NCBI RefSeq assembly: GCF_017696175.1 | Contig: NZ_JAAORE010000003.1 | Coordinates: 372,001-436,000, forward strand | DNA from: Prochlorococcus marinus XMU1404 | GTDB taxonomy: Bacteria > Cyanobacteriota > Cyanobacteriia > PCC-6307 > Cyanobiaceae | Reading direction: 5' to 3' | Length of the DNA stretch: 64,000 bases | Part shown: positions 18,751 to 29,248 of the stretch, piece by piece | How the letters are laid out: the number at the start of each line of letters is the position of its first letter | Position numbering within the stretch: the first letter of the stretch is position 1 | Made by a program: the position numbers and the translations under genes | The notes under the pieces: model-generated | The model's database searches: none | Told to the model about the DNA's origin: nothing | Seen by the model: only the letters and a program-made list of their open reading frames with translations

Positions 18751-19143
18751 ATGTTAAATTTTTTCGCAATATTACTTATTTCTTTAATAGGATTATTAAT
18801 TCTAATTTTAAAAAAAAGAAAATTTGAAAATGTAATTGCTTTGAGCAATTTCTACTCTAAAAAATTAAAAAAAACTAAAAAAAATAATAATAAATTTATA
18901 CCTAATAAAAAAAGTTTTCCTTACAAGCATGAAGAAAAAAAATACTCATCATTTTATAAAAATTCTCAAAGAGATAAAATGTTTAGTCTTTTCAAGGGTA
19001 ATACAGAATGTAAAATAAAAGCATTAAAAATTGCGGAAGAATTGGCTGATAAATCAACTTTACCAATTTTAAGAAAAGGTTTAAGAGATATTTCTCCTGA
19101 AGTTGTTGAAATTTCAGCTTTATTAATAAGAGAATTCAAGTAA
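18751..19143 (+). CDS. Small single-pass membrane protein with HEAT-like C-terminus
   Basis: 130 residues. An N-terminal membrane helix (residues ~2-20, ILLISLIGLLILILK) is followed by a very lysine/asparagine-rich linker (21-75). The C-terminal ~50 residues (CKIKALKIAEELADKS; LPILRKGLRDISPEVVEISALLI) look like one HEAT-type helical repeat. I do not recognise a named family. It is transcribed away from psaI with 78 nt between starts and converges on the glycosyltransferase. Codon use is as AT-rich as its neighbours. Confidence 0.6.
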   Translation: MLNFFAILLISLIGLLILILKKRKFENVIALSNFYSKKLKKTKKNNNKFIPNKKSFPYKHEEKKYSSFYKNSQRDKMFSLFKGNTECKIKALKIAEELADKSTLPILRKGLRDISPEVVEISALLIREFK

Positions 19144-19147
19144 AAAT

Positions 19148-20110
19148 TCAATCTTGATTGGTACTACTTATTGACCTGATTCTATAAATTGGACGACTTT
19201 GACTTTCATGATATGTCCTAATTAAAAGTTCGCTCAATAATCCAAAGCTAAATAATTGAACCCCTGCAATTCCCAATATTAATGCGAACATTAGCAACGG
19301 ACGATTTCCAATATCCTCACCAATTATTTTTAAAACTATCAAATAAGAACTCATTGCAAGGCTAATCAAAATACTTATAATTCCAACAAAACCAAATCCA
19401 TACATTGGTCTTGTTAAAAATTTAGTTATAAACCAAACAGTTAGTAAATCCATTAAAACTCTAAAAGTTCTATCGATTCCATATTTACTAGATCCATATT
19501 GCCTGCTTCTATGATTGACTTTAATTTCTTTGATTCTTGCACCTTCAATATTTGCTAAAACTGGCAAAAACCTGTGAAGTTCACCATACAACTTAATATC
19601 ATCTATTATTTCCTTCTTAAAAGCTTTTAATGAGCATCCATAGTCATGCAACTTCAAACCTGTTACGTGAGCTATTAATTTATTCGCTATTTTTGATGGT
19701 ATCTTTCTATTGATTAATTTATCTTTTCTATCAAACCTCCATCCGCAAATCAAGTCATAACCATTATTAATTTCTGAAATTAATTTAGGAATATCATTTG
19801 GATCATTCTGTAAATCACCATCCAAAGTAATGACAATATCGCCTTTAGAATTATCAAAACCTGCTGACATTGCAGCAGTTTGCCCATAATTTTTGCGAAG
19901 AGAAATTACTGACAATTCTTTAATTTTAAGAGTTAGTTGCTTTAATACTTGAAGAGTATTGTCTTTAGAACCATCATTTACAACAATCAATTCGAAATTA
20001 AATTTATTAGATACCATTACACTTATAACTTCATCCAATAAAAAACCAATACTCTCAGTTTCATTGAAAACAGGGATGATAATAGAAATTAATTGATTTA
20101 TATCTGACAT
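19148..20110 (-). CDS. Family 2 glycosyltransferase, DPM1/GtrB-like
   Basis: 320 residues. The GT-A domain opens with SIIIPVFNETESI, has VVNDGSKDNT and the metal-binding DGDLQNDP (DXD-type), and RKNYGQTAAMSAGFDNSKGD in between. Two C-terminal membrane helices (~residues 232-255 and 270-292) make it a polyprenyl-phosphate sugar transferase type such as those that make undecaprenyl- or dolichyl-phosphate hexoses. The sugar and the acceptor cannot be told from the sequence. It follows psaB on the same strand beyond a strong terminator, so it probably has its own promoter in that short gap. Confidence 0.85.
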   Translation of the reverse strand: MSDINQLISIIIPVFNETESIGFLLDEVISVMVSNKFNFELIVVNDGSKDNTLQVLKQLTLKIKELSVISLRKNYGQTAAMSAGFDNSKGDIVITLDGDLQNDPNDIPKLISEINNGYDLICGWRFDRKDKLINRKIPSKIANKLIAHVTGLKLHDYGCSLKAFKKEIIDDIKLYGELHRFLPVLANIEGARIKEIKVNHRSRQYGSSKYGIDRTFRVLMDLLTVWFITKFLTRPMYGFGFVGIISILISLAMSSYLIVLKIIGEDIGNRPLLMFALILGIAGVQLFSFGLLSELLIRTYHESQSRPIYRIRSISSTNQD

Positions 20111-20172
20111 TTATATTTGATAATAATTATATAATTTTAACTTAATTTAGAACATTAAAATTAAACAAAAAA

Positions 20173-20196
20173 AAATCACCACAATTGTGGTGATTT
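20173..20196 (-). terminator. Rho-independent terminator of psaA-psaB
   Basis: A perfect 24-nt palindrome with 10-bp arms (AAATCACCAC / GTGGTGATTT) around AATT, starting 20 nt beyond the psaB stop. On the minus strand it is followed directly by a run of T residues (the A-run from about 20167), the classic intrinsic terminator layout. Confidence 0.85.
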
Positions 20197-20215
20197 AAAT
20201 TATTTAAAGGAAATT

Positions 20216-22444
20216 TTAGCCAAACTTTCCTGAAGTTGATGCAATTACAAATGCACCGAATGTCAGAATATTTCCAATAGTGAAATGTGCTAATCCGACT
20301 AATCTAGCTTGTACAATTGAAAGAGCAACTGGCTTATCTCTCCAGCCAACAAGGTTTGCTATCGGAGTACGCTGATGTGCCCAAACTAATGTTTCAATTA
20401 ATTCTTGCCAGTAACCACGCCATGATATTAGGAACATGAAACCAGTAGCCCAAACTAAGTGACCGAATAGGAACATCCAAGCCCAAGGAGATAAAGAATT
20501 TACTCCAAATGGATTATATCCGTTAATAAGTTGAGCAGAGTTTAACCAGAGATAATCTCTGAACCAACCCATTAGATAAGTTCCTGATTCATTAAATTGT
20601 GCTACGTTACCCTGCCATATTGCTAGGTGTTTCCAATGCCAGTAGAAAGTTACCCATGCTAGTAGATTTAATGCCCAGAACATAGCTAAGTACATAGCAT
20701 CCCAAGATGAACTATCACAAGTGCCTCCACGTCCAGGTCCATCACAAGGGAATGCATAACCTAAATCTTTCTTATCAGGGATTAATTTTGTTCCTCTAGC
20801 ATCAAGTGCACCTTTGATAAGGATTAAAGCGGTTGTATGAAGACCTAAAGCGATAGCGTGATGAACTAAGAAATCTGCTGGACCGATAGGTAAGAAAGCA
20901 CTTAATGCATCTTGTCTGTTGATAAGATCCATCCAATAATGATTACCTGGTAATGAGTTAGCAGCTAGACTTGCTGAGCTAGTAGGATCAGAAAGTAAAG
21001 CATTAAAGCCATACATCATCTTACCTTGGGCAGCTTGAACGAATTGAGCAAATACTGGCTCAATTAGAATTTGCTTTTCAGGATTTCCAAAAGCTACAAC
21101 AACATCGTTATGAACATAAATTCCAAGAGTATGGAATCCGAGCAACATTGTTACCCAACTAAGGTGACTTATCAAAGCTTCCTTTGTTCCAAGAACTCTT
21201 GCTAAAACATTATCTTTATTTAATTCAGGATCATAATCTCTCACAAAGAAAATAGCTCCGTGTGCAAAAGCACCAACCATCAAGAACATTGCTATGTACT
21301 GATGATGACTATATAAAGCAGATTGTGTTGTATAGTCCCTAGCAATAAAAGCGTAAGAAGGAAGTGCACCCATATGTTGCGCTACAAGAGAAGTTGCTAC
21401 TCCAAGTGATGCTAAAGCTAGTCCAAGTTGGAAATGTAATGAGTTATTTACAGTTTCATATATTCCATCATGATTTATTCCGAAACTACCTTTATGAGGA
21501 TCATTAGGGTGTCTAGTATTATGAGCTTCTGTAATCTCTTTTAGGCTATGGCCTATGCCAAAAGTATTTCTATACATATGGCCAGCAATTACAAAAACTG
21601 TTCCAATCGCAATATGGTGATGAGCAATATCAGTAAGCCATAATGCCTCACTTTGAGGATGTAGACCACCTAAGAAAGTAAAGATTGCCGTTCCAGCTCC
21701 CTCGGCTGTTCCAAATACTTGATCTAATGAATCAGGATTTTGAGCATATGCTCCCCAGTTTAAAGTAAAGAACGGAGCTAATCCTGCTGGGTGTGGTAGC
21801 ACTGTTAACCAATTATCCCAGCCTACATGTTGTCCTCTTGATTCAGGTATAGCAACATGAACCAAATGACCTGTCCAAGCGATACTACTAAAACCAAATA
21901 AGACAGCTAAATGATGATTTAATCTTGACTCTGCATTTTTAAACCAAGCTAGAGAAGGTCTGAATTTTGGCTGTAAATGTAGCCAACCTGCGAATAAAGT
22001 CCAACAAGCCAAAATACTCATAAATATTGAAGCTTGGAAAAGTTGCTCATTAGTTCTCATTCCAATTGTGTACCACCAATGATAGAGACCTGAGTAAGCT
22101 ATGTTTACTGGACCACTAGCTCCAGCTTGTGTCATTGCCTCTGTGATACCAGATCCAAAATGTGGATCCCAAATAGCATGAGCAATAGGACGAACGTGGG
22201 TTGGATCAAGTACAAATTGCTCGAAGTTACCTTGCCAAGCAATATGAAACAAGTTACCAGCTACCCAAAGGGCGATTATTGCTAGATGACCAAAATGTGT
22301 AGAGAAAAGCTTCTGATAAAGCTTTTCTTCGGTCATACCATCATGACTTTCAAAGTCGTGAGCGGTAGCTATTCCGTACCATATTCGTCGGGTTGTAGGG
22401 TCCTGAGCTAGACCCTGGTTAAATGATGGAAATTTTGTTGCCAT
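20216..22444 (-). CDS. psaB: Photosystem I P700 apoprotein A2
   Basis: PsaB, 742 residues with eleven membrane helices, forms with PsaA the core heterodimer that binds P700, A0, A1 and the FX cluster. The FX-ligating loop [18 protein letters not shown] is intact, and many histidine chlorophyll ligands (e.g. [17 protein letters not shown]) are visible. It lies 27 nt after psaA and ends in a strong terminator, so the two form a bicistronic operon. Confidence 0.99.
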
Positions 22445-22471
22445 TGAATTAAAAAGGTGAAGTTCAGGTAA

Positions 22472-24775
22472 TTAGCCCAGGCCGAAAAGGCGAGCGTGGA
22501 AGAAAGCCCATGTGGTAGCAATACCACCGACAAGGAAGTGTGTTACACCTACTGCTCTACCCTGAGTAATAGATAAAGCTCTTGGTTGAATAGTTGGAGC
22601 AACTTTAAGTTTGTTGTGTGCCCAAACAATTGATTCGAATAATTCTTGCCAATATCCCCGTCCACTAAAGAGGAACATTAAACTAAATGCCCATATGAAG
22701 TGAGCTCCTAAGAACATCAAACCGTACATGCTTATGGATTGACCATAACTTGTTAATACTTGAGAAGCTTGCGCCCAAAGGAAATCTCTTAACCAACCAT
22801 TAATAGTAATGGAACTTTGTGCGAAGTTACCACCAGTAAGTCCCCAAACATCACTCTGCATTTTCCAAGAGAAGTGGAAAATAACTATTGATAAACAGTT
22901 ATACATCCAGAAAAGAGCTAAGAACACGTGGTCCCATGAAGAAACCTGACATGTACCACCTCTTCCAGGACCATCACAAGGGAATCTAAATCCTAAAGAC
23001 GCTTTATCAGGGATCAACCTTGAACTTCTTGCATAAAGTACTCCTTTGAGAAGTATTAAAACAGTTACGTGAATTTGGAAAGCATGAATATGATGAATCA
23101 TTAAATCAGCTGTTCCTAATGGAATTGGGGCTATAGCAACCTTTCCACCCACTTCTACTAAACTTCCATTAAAAACTTCACTTAAAGCTTTGTGAGGTAA
23201 AGCTTCTGCAGTACCTGCTAAAAGAGAAGTTCCAACCGCAGATGCTTGAATACTCTGTACCCATTGAGCAAAAATTGGCTGAAGTTGGATTGCAGAATCA
23301 CTAAACATATCTTGGGGTCTACCCAAAGCTCTCATAGTATCGTTGTGAATATAGAGTCCAAAACTATGAAATCCTAACCACATACATACCCAGTTCAAGT
23401 GACTGATTAAAGCATCTCTAGCTTTAAGTATTCTGTCTAATACATTATCAATATGTTTTGCTGGATCGTAATCTCTGACCATTGCAATTCCAGCATGCGC
23501 CCCTGCACCTACTATGAATAATCCACCTATCCACATGTGATGAGTAAATAATCCAAGAACTGTCATGTAGTCAGTAGCTATATATGGATATGGAGGCATC
23601 GCATACATGTGATGAGATACAAGTATGCTTATTGATCCAAGCATTGCCAAGTTTACCGCAAGCTGGGCATGTCTACTTTCTGCCATGAACTCAAAAAGAC
23701 CTTGATGCCCTTTAGGAGCAGGGAATAATATTGGGTCTCCTTGCTGTGAATCTAATATTTCTTTCATACTATGACCAATACCATAATTGGTTCTATACAT
23801 ATGACCACCAATGATTGCTATTACACCAAAAGCTAAATGATGATGTGAAACATCAGTCATCCATAAGCTTCCTGTAACAGGGTTAAGTCCACCTTTGAAA
23901 GTAAGGAAGTCTGAGAAAGCTAACCAGTTTAAACTAAAGAAATTACCTGTACCACTTGCTAATCCTGGAAATATCTGACCGATAATTTGTGGATCACAGA
24001 GTTGATGCGGCATAGGCATATCTGCAATAGTTGCTATTTCTTTACCATTGATGATTAAAGGAGAGCCTGCATCAATTGCGTCTAAGAGAGCTGCTGTAGG
24101 AGCTCCAATATGAATACAATGTCCAGCCCATGCTAAAGATCCTAGTCCTACTAAACCAGCTATGTGATGGTTAAGCATAGACTCAATATCTTGGAACCAC
24201 TCCATTTTTGGAGCTGCTTTGTGATAATGAAAAATTCCCGCATGAAGCATAAGTGCAGCCATTACTACAGCACCTATTGCTAATGCCATCAGTTCACTCT
24301 CGTTAGTAATTCCCCATGCTCTCCACATGTGGAATATTCCTGAACTGATTTGAATACCATTGTAGTTAGCACCAAGATCAGCATTAAGCATTTCTTGACC
24401 AACAATTGCCCAAACTTGCTGAGCACCTGGTTTGACATGAGTTGGATCAGCTAACCAACCTGAATAATTAGAAAACCTTGCTCCATGGAAAAATGCAGCA
24501 CTCATCCATATAAAGATGACTGCAAGGTGTCCAAAATGAGCTGAAAAGATTTTTCTTGTTGCTTCTTCAGCATCGCCTGTATGCACATCAAAATCATGTG
24601 CATCTGCATGCAAATTCCAGATCCATGTTGTAGTTTTTGGACCCTTAGATAATTTAGTTGACCAGAAACCTGGCTTATCTAATTTGGCAAAATCAATGGG
24701 TCTTGGATCGGCCTTAACAGGATCCTCCAAAACTTTTTTGTTTTTTTCTCCACTTTCTGGTGGGCTGATGGTCAT
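22472..24775 (-). CDS. psaA: Photosystem I P700 apoprotein A1
   Basis: PsaA, 767 residues, pairs with PsaB. The FX loop [18 protein letters not shown] supplies the other two cysteine ligands, and the N-terminus ([13 protein letters not shown]) is the usual soluble start. It is transcribed from the 334-bp region shared with the divergent cobalamin gene; that region contains several dyads (see the intergenic entry). Confidence 0.99.
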   Translation of the reverse strand: MTISPPESGEKNKKVLEDPVKADPRPIDFAKLDKPGFWSTKLSKGPKTTTWIWNLHADAHDFDVHTGDAEEATRKIFSAHFGHLAVIFIWMSAAFFHGARFSNYSGWLADPTHVKPGAQQVWAIVGQEMLNADLGANYNGIQISSGIFHMWRAWGITNESELMALAIGAVVMAALMLHAGIFHYHKAAPKMEWFQDIESMLNHHIAGLVGLGSLAWAGHCIHIGAPTAALLDAIDAGSPLIINGKEIATIADMPMPHQLCDPQIIGQIFPGLASGTGNFFSLNWLAFSDFLTFKGGLNPVTGSLWMTDVSHHHLAFGVIAIIGGHMYRTNYGIGHSMKEILDSQQGDPILFPAPKGHQGLFEFMAESRHAQLAVNLAMLGSISILVSHHMYAMPPYPYIATDYMTVLGLFTHHMWIGGLFIVGAGAHAGIAMVRDYDPAKHIDNVLDRILKARDALISHLNWVCMWLGFHSFGLYIHNDTMRALGRPQDMFSDSAIQLQPIFAQWVQSIQASAVGTSLLAGTAEALPHKALSEVFNGSLVEVGGKVAIAPIPLGTADLMIHHIHAFQIHVTVLILLKGVLYARSSRLIPDKASLGFRFPCDGPGRGGTCQVSSWDHVFLALFWMYNCLSIVIFHFSWKMQSDVWGLTGGNFAQSSITINGWLRDFLWAQASQVLTSYGQSISMYGLMFLGAHFIWAFSLMFLFSGRGYWQELFESIVWAHNKLKVAPTIQPRALSITQGRAVGVTHFLVGGIATTWAFFHARLFGLG

Positions 24776-25109
24776 CTAGCACCTCGAAAATAATTGACAT
24801 TAAAGCCGACTGATCGGATCTTGAACTTATTTTTAATGATAATGTTCAAGAAAACGAAACCTCCGTAACTTTAAATATTCGTTTCAAAAATAATAAGGCA
24901 AAGATTCTTTCGTTATGCATTAACGTAACAAATGTTCTAATGATTGTTACTATATGAATATTTTGTTAAATTTTATTCTATGACTAGATTATGAGTATTT
25001 TTACTCAAATTTTATATAAATTTCTTAAATTTTTTTTTATATTTCAAAGAAAATTTTTTAAATCCAGCGACAGGATATAATTTCAACGTAACTATCAATA
25101 GTTTCTGAT
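24776..25109. promoter_or_regulatory. Divergent psaA / cobJ control region with dyads and CGTAAC repeats
   Basis: 334 bp without a gene. Visible structure: inverted repeat CTTGAAC/GTTCAAG (24820-24826 and 24844-24850); inverted repeat GTAACAA/TTGTTAC (24925-24931 and 24944-24950); an overlapping CGTTA/TAACG dyad (24911-24925); and the hexamer CGTAAC three times in the same direction (24864, 24924, 25087). psaA transcripts in cyanobacteria have long, light-regulated leaders, so some of this may be operator or leader structure. No known light-response or cobalamin riboswitch consensus could be matched. Confidence 0.5.
25076..25081 (+). promoter_or_regulatory. Possible -10 element for cobJ
   Basis: A perfect TATAAT preceded by GGA, 28 nt upstream of the TTG start codon. 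One of the CGTAAC hexamers lies just downstream of it, near the expected transcription start. It is supported only by consensus and position. Confidence 0.4.
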
Positions 25110-26912
25110 TTGAAAGGAATTGCAATAGGTCTATCTAATAATTCAAAAGAAATTTTAAAAAGGCTTAAAAAAACCGAATTTGTAAAAGATATTTATATTG
25201 CAGGTTCTTCAAAAGATTATGGGAAGGAAAATGAACTTATTCAAGTACAAAAACCTAGAGAAATCTTACTTAAAAAATGGCCGGAAATAGATTTAATAAT
25301 TTTTATAGGCTCAATTGCTGCATCAATACGCATAATAAATTCTTTTTTAACATCTAAAGATCAAGATCCAGGTGTAATCGTTATAGATAACAAATGTTCC
25401 AAGATAGTTCCTTTAATTGGCTTACATCAGTCAAATACGCAAAATATTGCATGTCAAATTGCAAATTTATTTGGTGGTGAAGTAATAGAGACTAATAATT
25501 CTAATGATCAAAGCTTATTAAATCTTGATGCATTTGGGAATCAATGGGGTTGGAAAAGATCTGGCAATATAAAGGATTGGTCAAAACTAGTAATTAAACA
25601 AGCTAAGAACGAAGAAATATATTGCAAACAATTATCTGGTAATGGCTTATGGAAAACTTCTGAATCAGGGGAAATTATTAATCAAATAAATGGAAAAGAA
25701 ATTGAAAAACCAAATTCAACATTTCATGTGAGTATATTCAAAAATAATCAAAGAAATTGGCATCCTCCCGTATTATGGATTGGTATTGGATGTGAAAGGA
25801 ATACAAGCAAAGAATTAATAGCAAATTCTTTAAATAATTTTTTGGAGTCAGGAAATTTATCACAGCAATCAATTGCGGGATTTGCGACTATTGATATTAA
25901 AAAAGATGAGAAAGGAATTATAGAACTTTCTGAAGAAAAAAACTTGCCTATAAAGTTTTTTAGTAAAGAAGATCTTTCAACAATAATTGTTCCAAATCCA
26001 TCAAATGTCGTACAAAAGGAAATTGGCACACCTTCTGTAGCAGAAGCCTCTTGCTTACTAGCAGCAGGAGAAGAATCAAAATTATTAGAAGAAAAAAGAA
26101 TTTTTAAAAATCAATCTGGGGCAGTAACTATCGCTGTAGCAGAATCAAAAAATCAGTATAATCCAACCCATGGCGAAATACATATTATTGGAAGTGGGCC
26201 TGGTGATATCTCCTTCCTAACTAGTAATGCAAAAAAAGCACTTTCAAGATGTACTGTTTGGATCGGATATAAAATGTATTTAGATTTAATTAAGCCCTTA
26301 AAAAGGAGTGACCAAGTTTTAATTGAAAGTAAACTTACTGAAGAACAAGAGAGATGCAGTAAAGCAATTAAACTAGCCGAGGAAGGAATAAAAGTGGCTT
26401 TAATTTCTTCAGGGGAATCTGGATTTTATGGCATGGCTGGTTTACTTTTAGAATTGCTACAAAAAATAAAAAAAGAATATAGACCTTACTTTGAAGTTCA
26501 TCCAGGTATAAGTAGTGTTCAATTAGCTGCTGCGATTAGTGGAGCACCACTAATGAATGACTTTTGTTCAATAAGTTTAAGCGATAAATTAACTCCATGG
26601 TCTTTAATAGAAAAAAGAATTGAAGGAGCTCTATTGGGTGACTTTGTAATAGCTTTATTTAATCCTCAATCCATTGAAAGAAATTGGCAGTTAAGAAGTG
26701 TGATAGATAGATGTTTAAAATCTAGGCATAGGGATACTCCAGTTTTAATAGCTAGACAAGTAGGGAGAGAAAATCAATCCAAAAAATTTTTTACTTTAAA
26801 TACCATTCCCTTTAAGGAGATAGATATGTTATCGATAATTATTATTGGCAATTCACAAACAACCTTAGTTGATGAAATATTTCTCACTCCAAGGGGGTAT
26901 TTACAAAAATAA
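25110..26912 (+). CDS. cobJ: CbiG-like / precorrin-3B C17-methyltransferase fusion
   Basis: A 600-residue two-part protein of corrin ring synthesis. Residues 1-~335 look like CbiG: an N-terminal part and a CbiG C-terminal/CobE-like domain beginning LWIGIGCERNTSKELI and ending SVAEASCLLAAGEESKLL. Residues ~355-600 are a CobJ/CbiH SAM methyltransferase starting IHIIGSGPGDISFLT, with SSGESGFYGMAGLLLE, HPGISSVQLAAA and IALFNPQS. CbiG opens the delta-lactone and CobJ/CbiH contracts the ring, consecutive steps of the anaerobic route; cyanobacteria make pseudocobalamin. The start is the TTG at 25110, just after a TATAAT box. A second corrinoid gene, cobO, lies at 56.7 kb. Confidence 0.88.
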   Translation: MKGIAIGLSNNSKEILKRLKKTEFVKDIYIAGSSKDYGKENELIQVQKPREILLKKWPEIDLIIFIGSIAASIRIINSFLTSKDQDPGVIVIDNKCSKIVPLIGLHQSNTQNIACQIANLFGGEVIETNNSNDQSLLNLDAFGNQWGWKRSGNIKDWSKLVIKQAKNEEIYCKQLSGNGLWKTSESGEIINQINGKEIEKPNSTFHVSIFKNNQRNWHPPVLWIGIGCERNTSKELIANSLNNFLESGNLSQQSIAGFATIDIKKDEKGIIELSEEKNLPIKFFSKEDLSTIIVPNPSNVVQKEIGTPSVAEASCLLAAGEESKLLEEKRIFKNQSGAVTIAVAESKNQYNPTHGEIHIIGSGPGDISFLTSNAKKALSRCTVWIGYKMYLDLIKPLKRSDQVLIESKLTEEQERCSKAIKLAEEGIKVALISSGESGFYGMAGLLLELLQKIKKEYRPYFEVHPGISSVQLAAAISGAPLMNDFCSISLSDKLTPWSLIEKRIEGALLGDFVIALFNPQSIERNWQLRSVIDRCLKSRHRDTPVLIARQVGRENQSKKFFTLNTIPFKEIDMLSIIIIGNSQTTLVDEIFLTPRGYLQK

Positions 26913-27007
26913 GGCTTAGATAGTTCAAAAATTATTTAGTAAGATATTTTTCTTTGCTTTTTTTTAATAAGAATACTAATCTTTTATAAAAGGATTAAGA
27001 GAATTCA

Positions 27008-27796
27008 TTGAAAAATATTGGCTTAATTTTATTTGACATTGATGGTGTAATACGCAGCGTAGAGAATAGTTATAGACTTGCATTAATAAAAACGGTTTAC
27101 AAATTTTCCGGATGGGAGCCAAGCTATAAAGAGATTGATAATGCAAAAAATGAAGGGATATGGAATAATGACTGGGATTTAAGTTTGGAGCTTATAAAAA
27201 GATGTATAACAAAAGAGAACTTAAACCTTGAAATACCTTCAAGAGAGGCAATAGTTAAATGTTTTGAAAAGTTGTACTTTGGAGGAGATCCAAATCAAGA
27301 TAGTAAAAATTGGTCTGGATTTATAACTAATGAGGATTTATTAGTTGATAAAAAGTTTTTTGAATCATTAAAAAAAAATGGAATAATTTGGGGTTTTGTA
27401 AGTGGTGCAGAGTCTGCTTCTGCAAGATTTGTTTTAGAAGAAAGACTTGGACTAAAATCACCGCCATTAGTTGCTATGGGAGATGCCCCTGACAAACCAA
27501 ATCCTCAAGGTTTTATCAACTTATCTAAAAAGCTTCTTGGAGATAAACTTGGCTCATCAAATATTCCCATTGCATATGTAGGAGATACTATTGCAGATAT
27601 AAATACAGTTATAAACGCCAGAGAGGAAATTCCATCTCAAAAATTCATAAGTATTGGAATATCTCCCCCTCATTTACATTCAAAGTCTAGATTAAAAGAA
27701 CGCAATTCATACGAAAAAAATCTAAAAAATGCAGGAGCTGACTTGATTTTAAATTGTATCAACGAACTTGAAAATATAAATCTTGACTTGTTCTAA
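27008..27796 (+). CDS. HAD-superfamily hydrolase (subfamily IA type)
   Basis: 262 residues, TTG start. Motif I is FDIDGVIRS, motif II lies in WGFVSGAESASARFV, the lysine of motif III is in DKPNPQGF, and motif IV is YVGDTIADI. The N-terminal cap helix region (SYRLALIKTVYKFSGWEPS) resembles a HAD-IA group found in picocyanobacteria and sometimes tied to sucrose or other phosphate metabolism; no substrate can be assigned. It stands alone between cobJ and tRNA-Ser. Confidence 0.8.
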   Translation: MKNIGLILFDIDGVIRSVENSYRLALIKTVYKFSGWEPSYKEIDNAKNEGIWNNDWDLSLELIKRCITKENLNLEIPSREAIVKCFEKLYFGGDPNQDSKNWSGFITNEDLLVDKKFFESLKKNGIIWGFVSGAESASARFVLEERLGLKSPPLVAMGDAPDKPNPQGFINLSKKLLGDKLGSSNIPIAYVGDTIADINTVINAREEIPSQKFISIGISPPHLHSKSRLKERNSYEKNLKNAGADLILNCINELENINLDLF

Positions 27797-27831
27797 AAAA
27801 ATATAAATAAAAATATTCCTCAATTAATTAC

Positions 27832-27919
27832 GGAGAGGGAGGGATTCGAACCCTCGACAAAAGTTACCTCCTGTAACTCCTTAGCAGGGAGCCGCTTTCA
27901 ACCACTCAGCCACCTCTCC
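27832..27919 (-). tRNA. tRNA-Ser (GCU anticodon)
   Basis: 88-nt class II tRNA on the minus strand. The acceptor stem GGAGAGG pairs with the 3' end, the anticodon loop reads CTGCTAA flanked by CTCC/GGAG, there is a long variable arm (GTTACAGGAGGTAAC hairpin), and the T-loop is GTTCGAATC. CCA is not encoded. Confidence 0.96.
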
Positions 27920-27980
27920 AGTTCTTATACATTATCAATTTTTCTGCATACATTCAAAATTTTTTATTTAATCGAAATGT

Positions 27981-29180
27981 CTAATCAACTTGAACTCTTG
28001 GCAATCTATTTTTAAAAGAGCAAAGAATTTCCCAAGGAATAGTGTTAGATTCTTTTGCCCAACTAACAGGAGAAATCATTTTATCTCCATCAGATCCTAG
28101 TAATATCATCGTAGTACCAATTTTAATTTCATTTGAACCTGTTATGTCTACCATCATTTGATCCATAGTTATAGATCCAACTTGAGGATAAAATTTATTA
28201 TTATGAATAACTTTTATCTTGCCTGAAAGATTTCTGGGTACTCCATCGGCATAACCAATACTTAATACAGCTAACTTAGTTTTTCTACTACTTACAAATT
28301 TTGCTCCATAACTTACACTTACACCTTTATCAATAATTCTTATAAAAGCTACTTTGACCTTCAAAAATAAAGCTGGTTTAAGCGATAAATTTTCATCTAT
28401 TGTTACTAAAGGATTATATCCATACATAGATAGCCCAACACGTACCATATCAAAATGGAATTTTTCATCAAGAAGCATGCCTGCTGAATTAGCAAGATGA
28501 ATCTTGATATTTTTATTTCTGTAAGAATTAATTTGCTTCAATAATCCCTCAAACCTCTTTCTTTGTAATTGAGAAGTGCTTTTTGGATCTAATGAGTTGA
28601 GTTCATCAGCAGATGATAAATGACTATATATTCCTTCAATGGAAATATTGTCAAAAGATTGGATTTTTTTAAATTGTTGTACAAATTTGGTACATTCAAA
28701 TCCTAATCTTGACATTCCTGTATCAACCTTAAGATGTAAAGAAAATTTCAATCCAAAGTGCTTCCCAATATTATTGCAAATTAAACATTCTCTTATACTA
28801 CTGATAGTTGGCATAAGATCATTTTTGAAAGATATAATTAAATCCTTTTTTGTATAAATGTTTCCCAGGATAAGAATTGGTTTCTTAACTCCAGCAGAAC
28901 GAAGTCGAATGCCTTCTTTTAATGTGGCAACCCCTAATTGAGATGCACCTCCTTTGATGGCATACTCCGAGACTAATTTTGCATCATGTCCATATCCATC
29001 GGCTTTCACAACTGCCATAAATTGACAATTTTTACTTAATTTTGATCTTAATTGACTTACGTTTGTTTCTATTGCCTTACCTTTAACTTCAATCCATGCT
29101 CTTTGTTTTAGATCTATATCTTTTTCCAAAGTTGGATATTTCTCAAAATTAAATAACTGATTTGGTTCCCGAATCTGCAT
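27981..29180 (-). CDS. alr: Alanine racemase
   Basis: PLP enzyme making D-alanine for peptidoglycan; 399 residues. The PLP lysine is in VVKADGYGHDA and the catalytic tyrosine in GVSVSYGAKFVS; SRLGFE and MDQMMVDITG are also typical. It diverges from the HNH gene. The first ATG gives a ~25-residue lead before the conserved RAWIEVKGKAI strand, somewhat long but within the family's range. Confidence 0.95.
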   Translation of the reverse strand: MQIREPNQLFNFEKYPTLEKDIDLKQRAWIEVKGKAIETNVSQLRSKLSKNCQFMAVVKADGYGHDAKLVSEYAIKGGASQLGVATLKEGIRLRSAGVKKPILILGNIYTKKDLIISFKNDLMPTISSIRECLICNNIGKHFGLKFSLHLKVDTGMSRLGFECTKFVQQFKKIQSFDNISIEGIYSHLSSADELNSLDPKSTSQLQRKRFEGLLKQINSYRNKNIKIHLANSAGMLLDEKFHFDMVRVGLSMYGYNPLVTIDENLSLKPALFLKVKVAFIRIIDKGVSVSYGAKFVSSRKTKLAVLSIGYADGVPRNLSGKIKVIHNNKFYPQVGSITMDQMMVDITGSNEIKIGTTMILLGSDGDKMISPVSWAKESNTIPWEILCSFKNRLPRVQVD

Positions 29181-29248
29181 TATCTTTGCACAATTATATG
29201 CGCTTATTTAAATATACAGTTAGCATGACATGTAAATTGTATTTTGGC

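Noticed and set aside
24991-25080. 29-codon frame (MSIFTQILYKFL...) in the psaA/cobJ gap
   Set aside because: Mostly Phe/Lys/Ile from A/T runs, no recognisable similarity, no ribosome site, and it overlaps the likely cobJ promoter.
24776-25109. Cobalamin riboswitch before cobJ
   Set aside because: No B12-box-like conserved core could be found in the leader.
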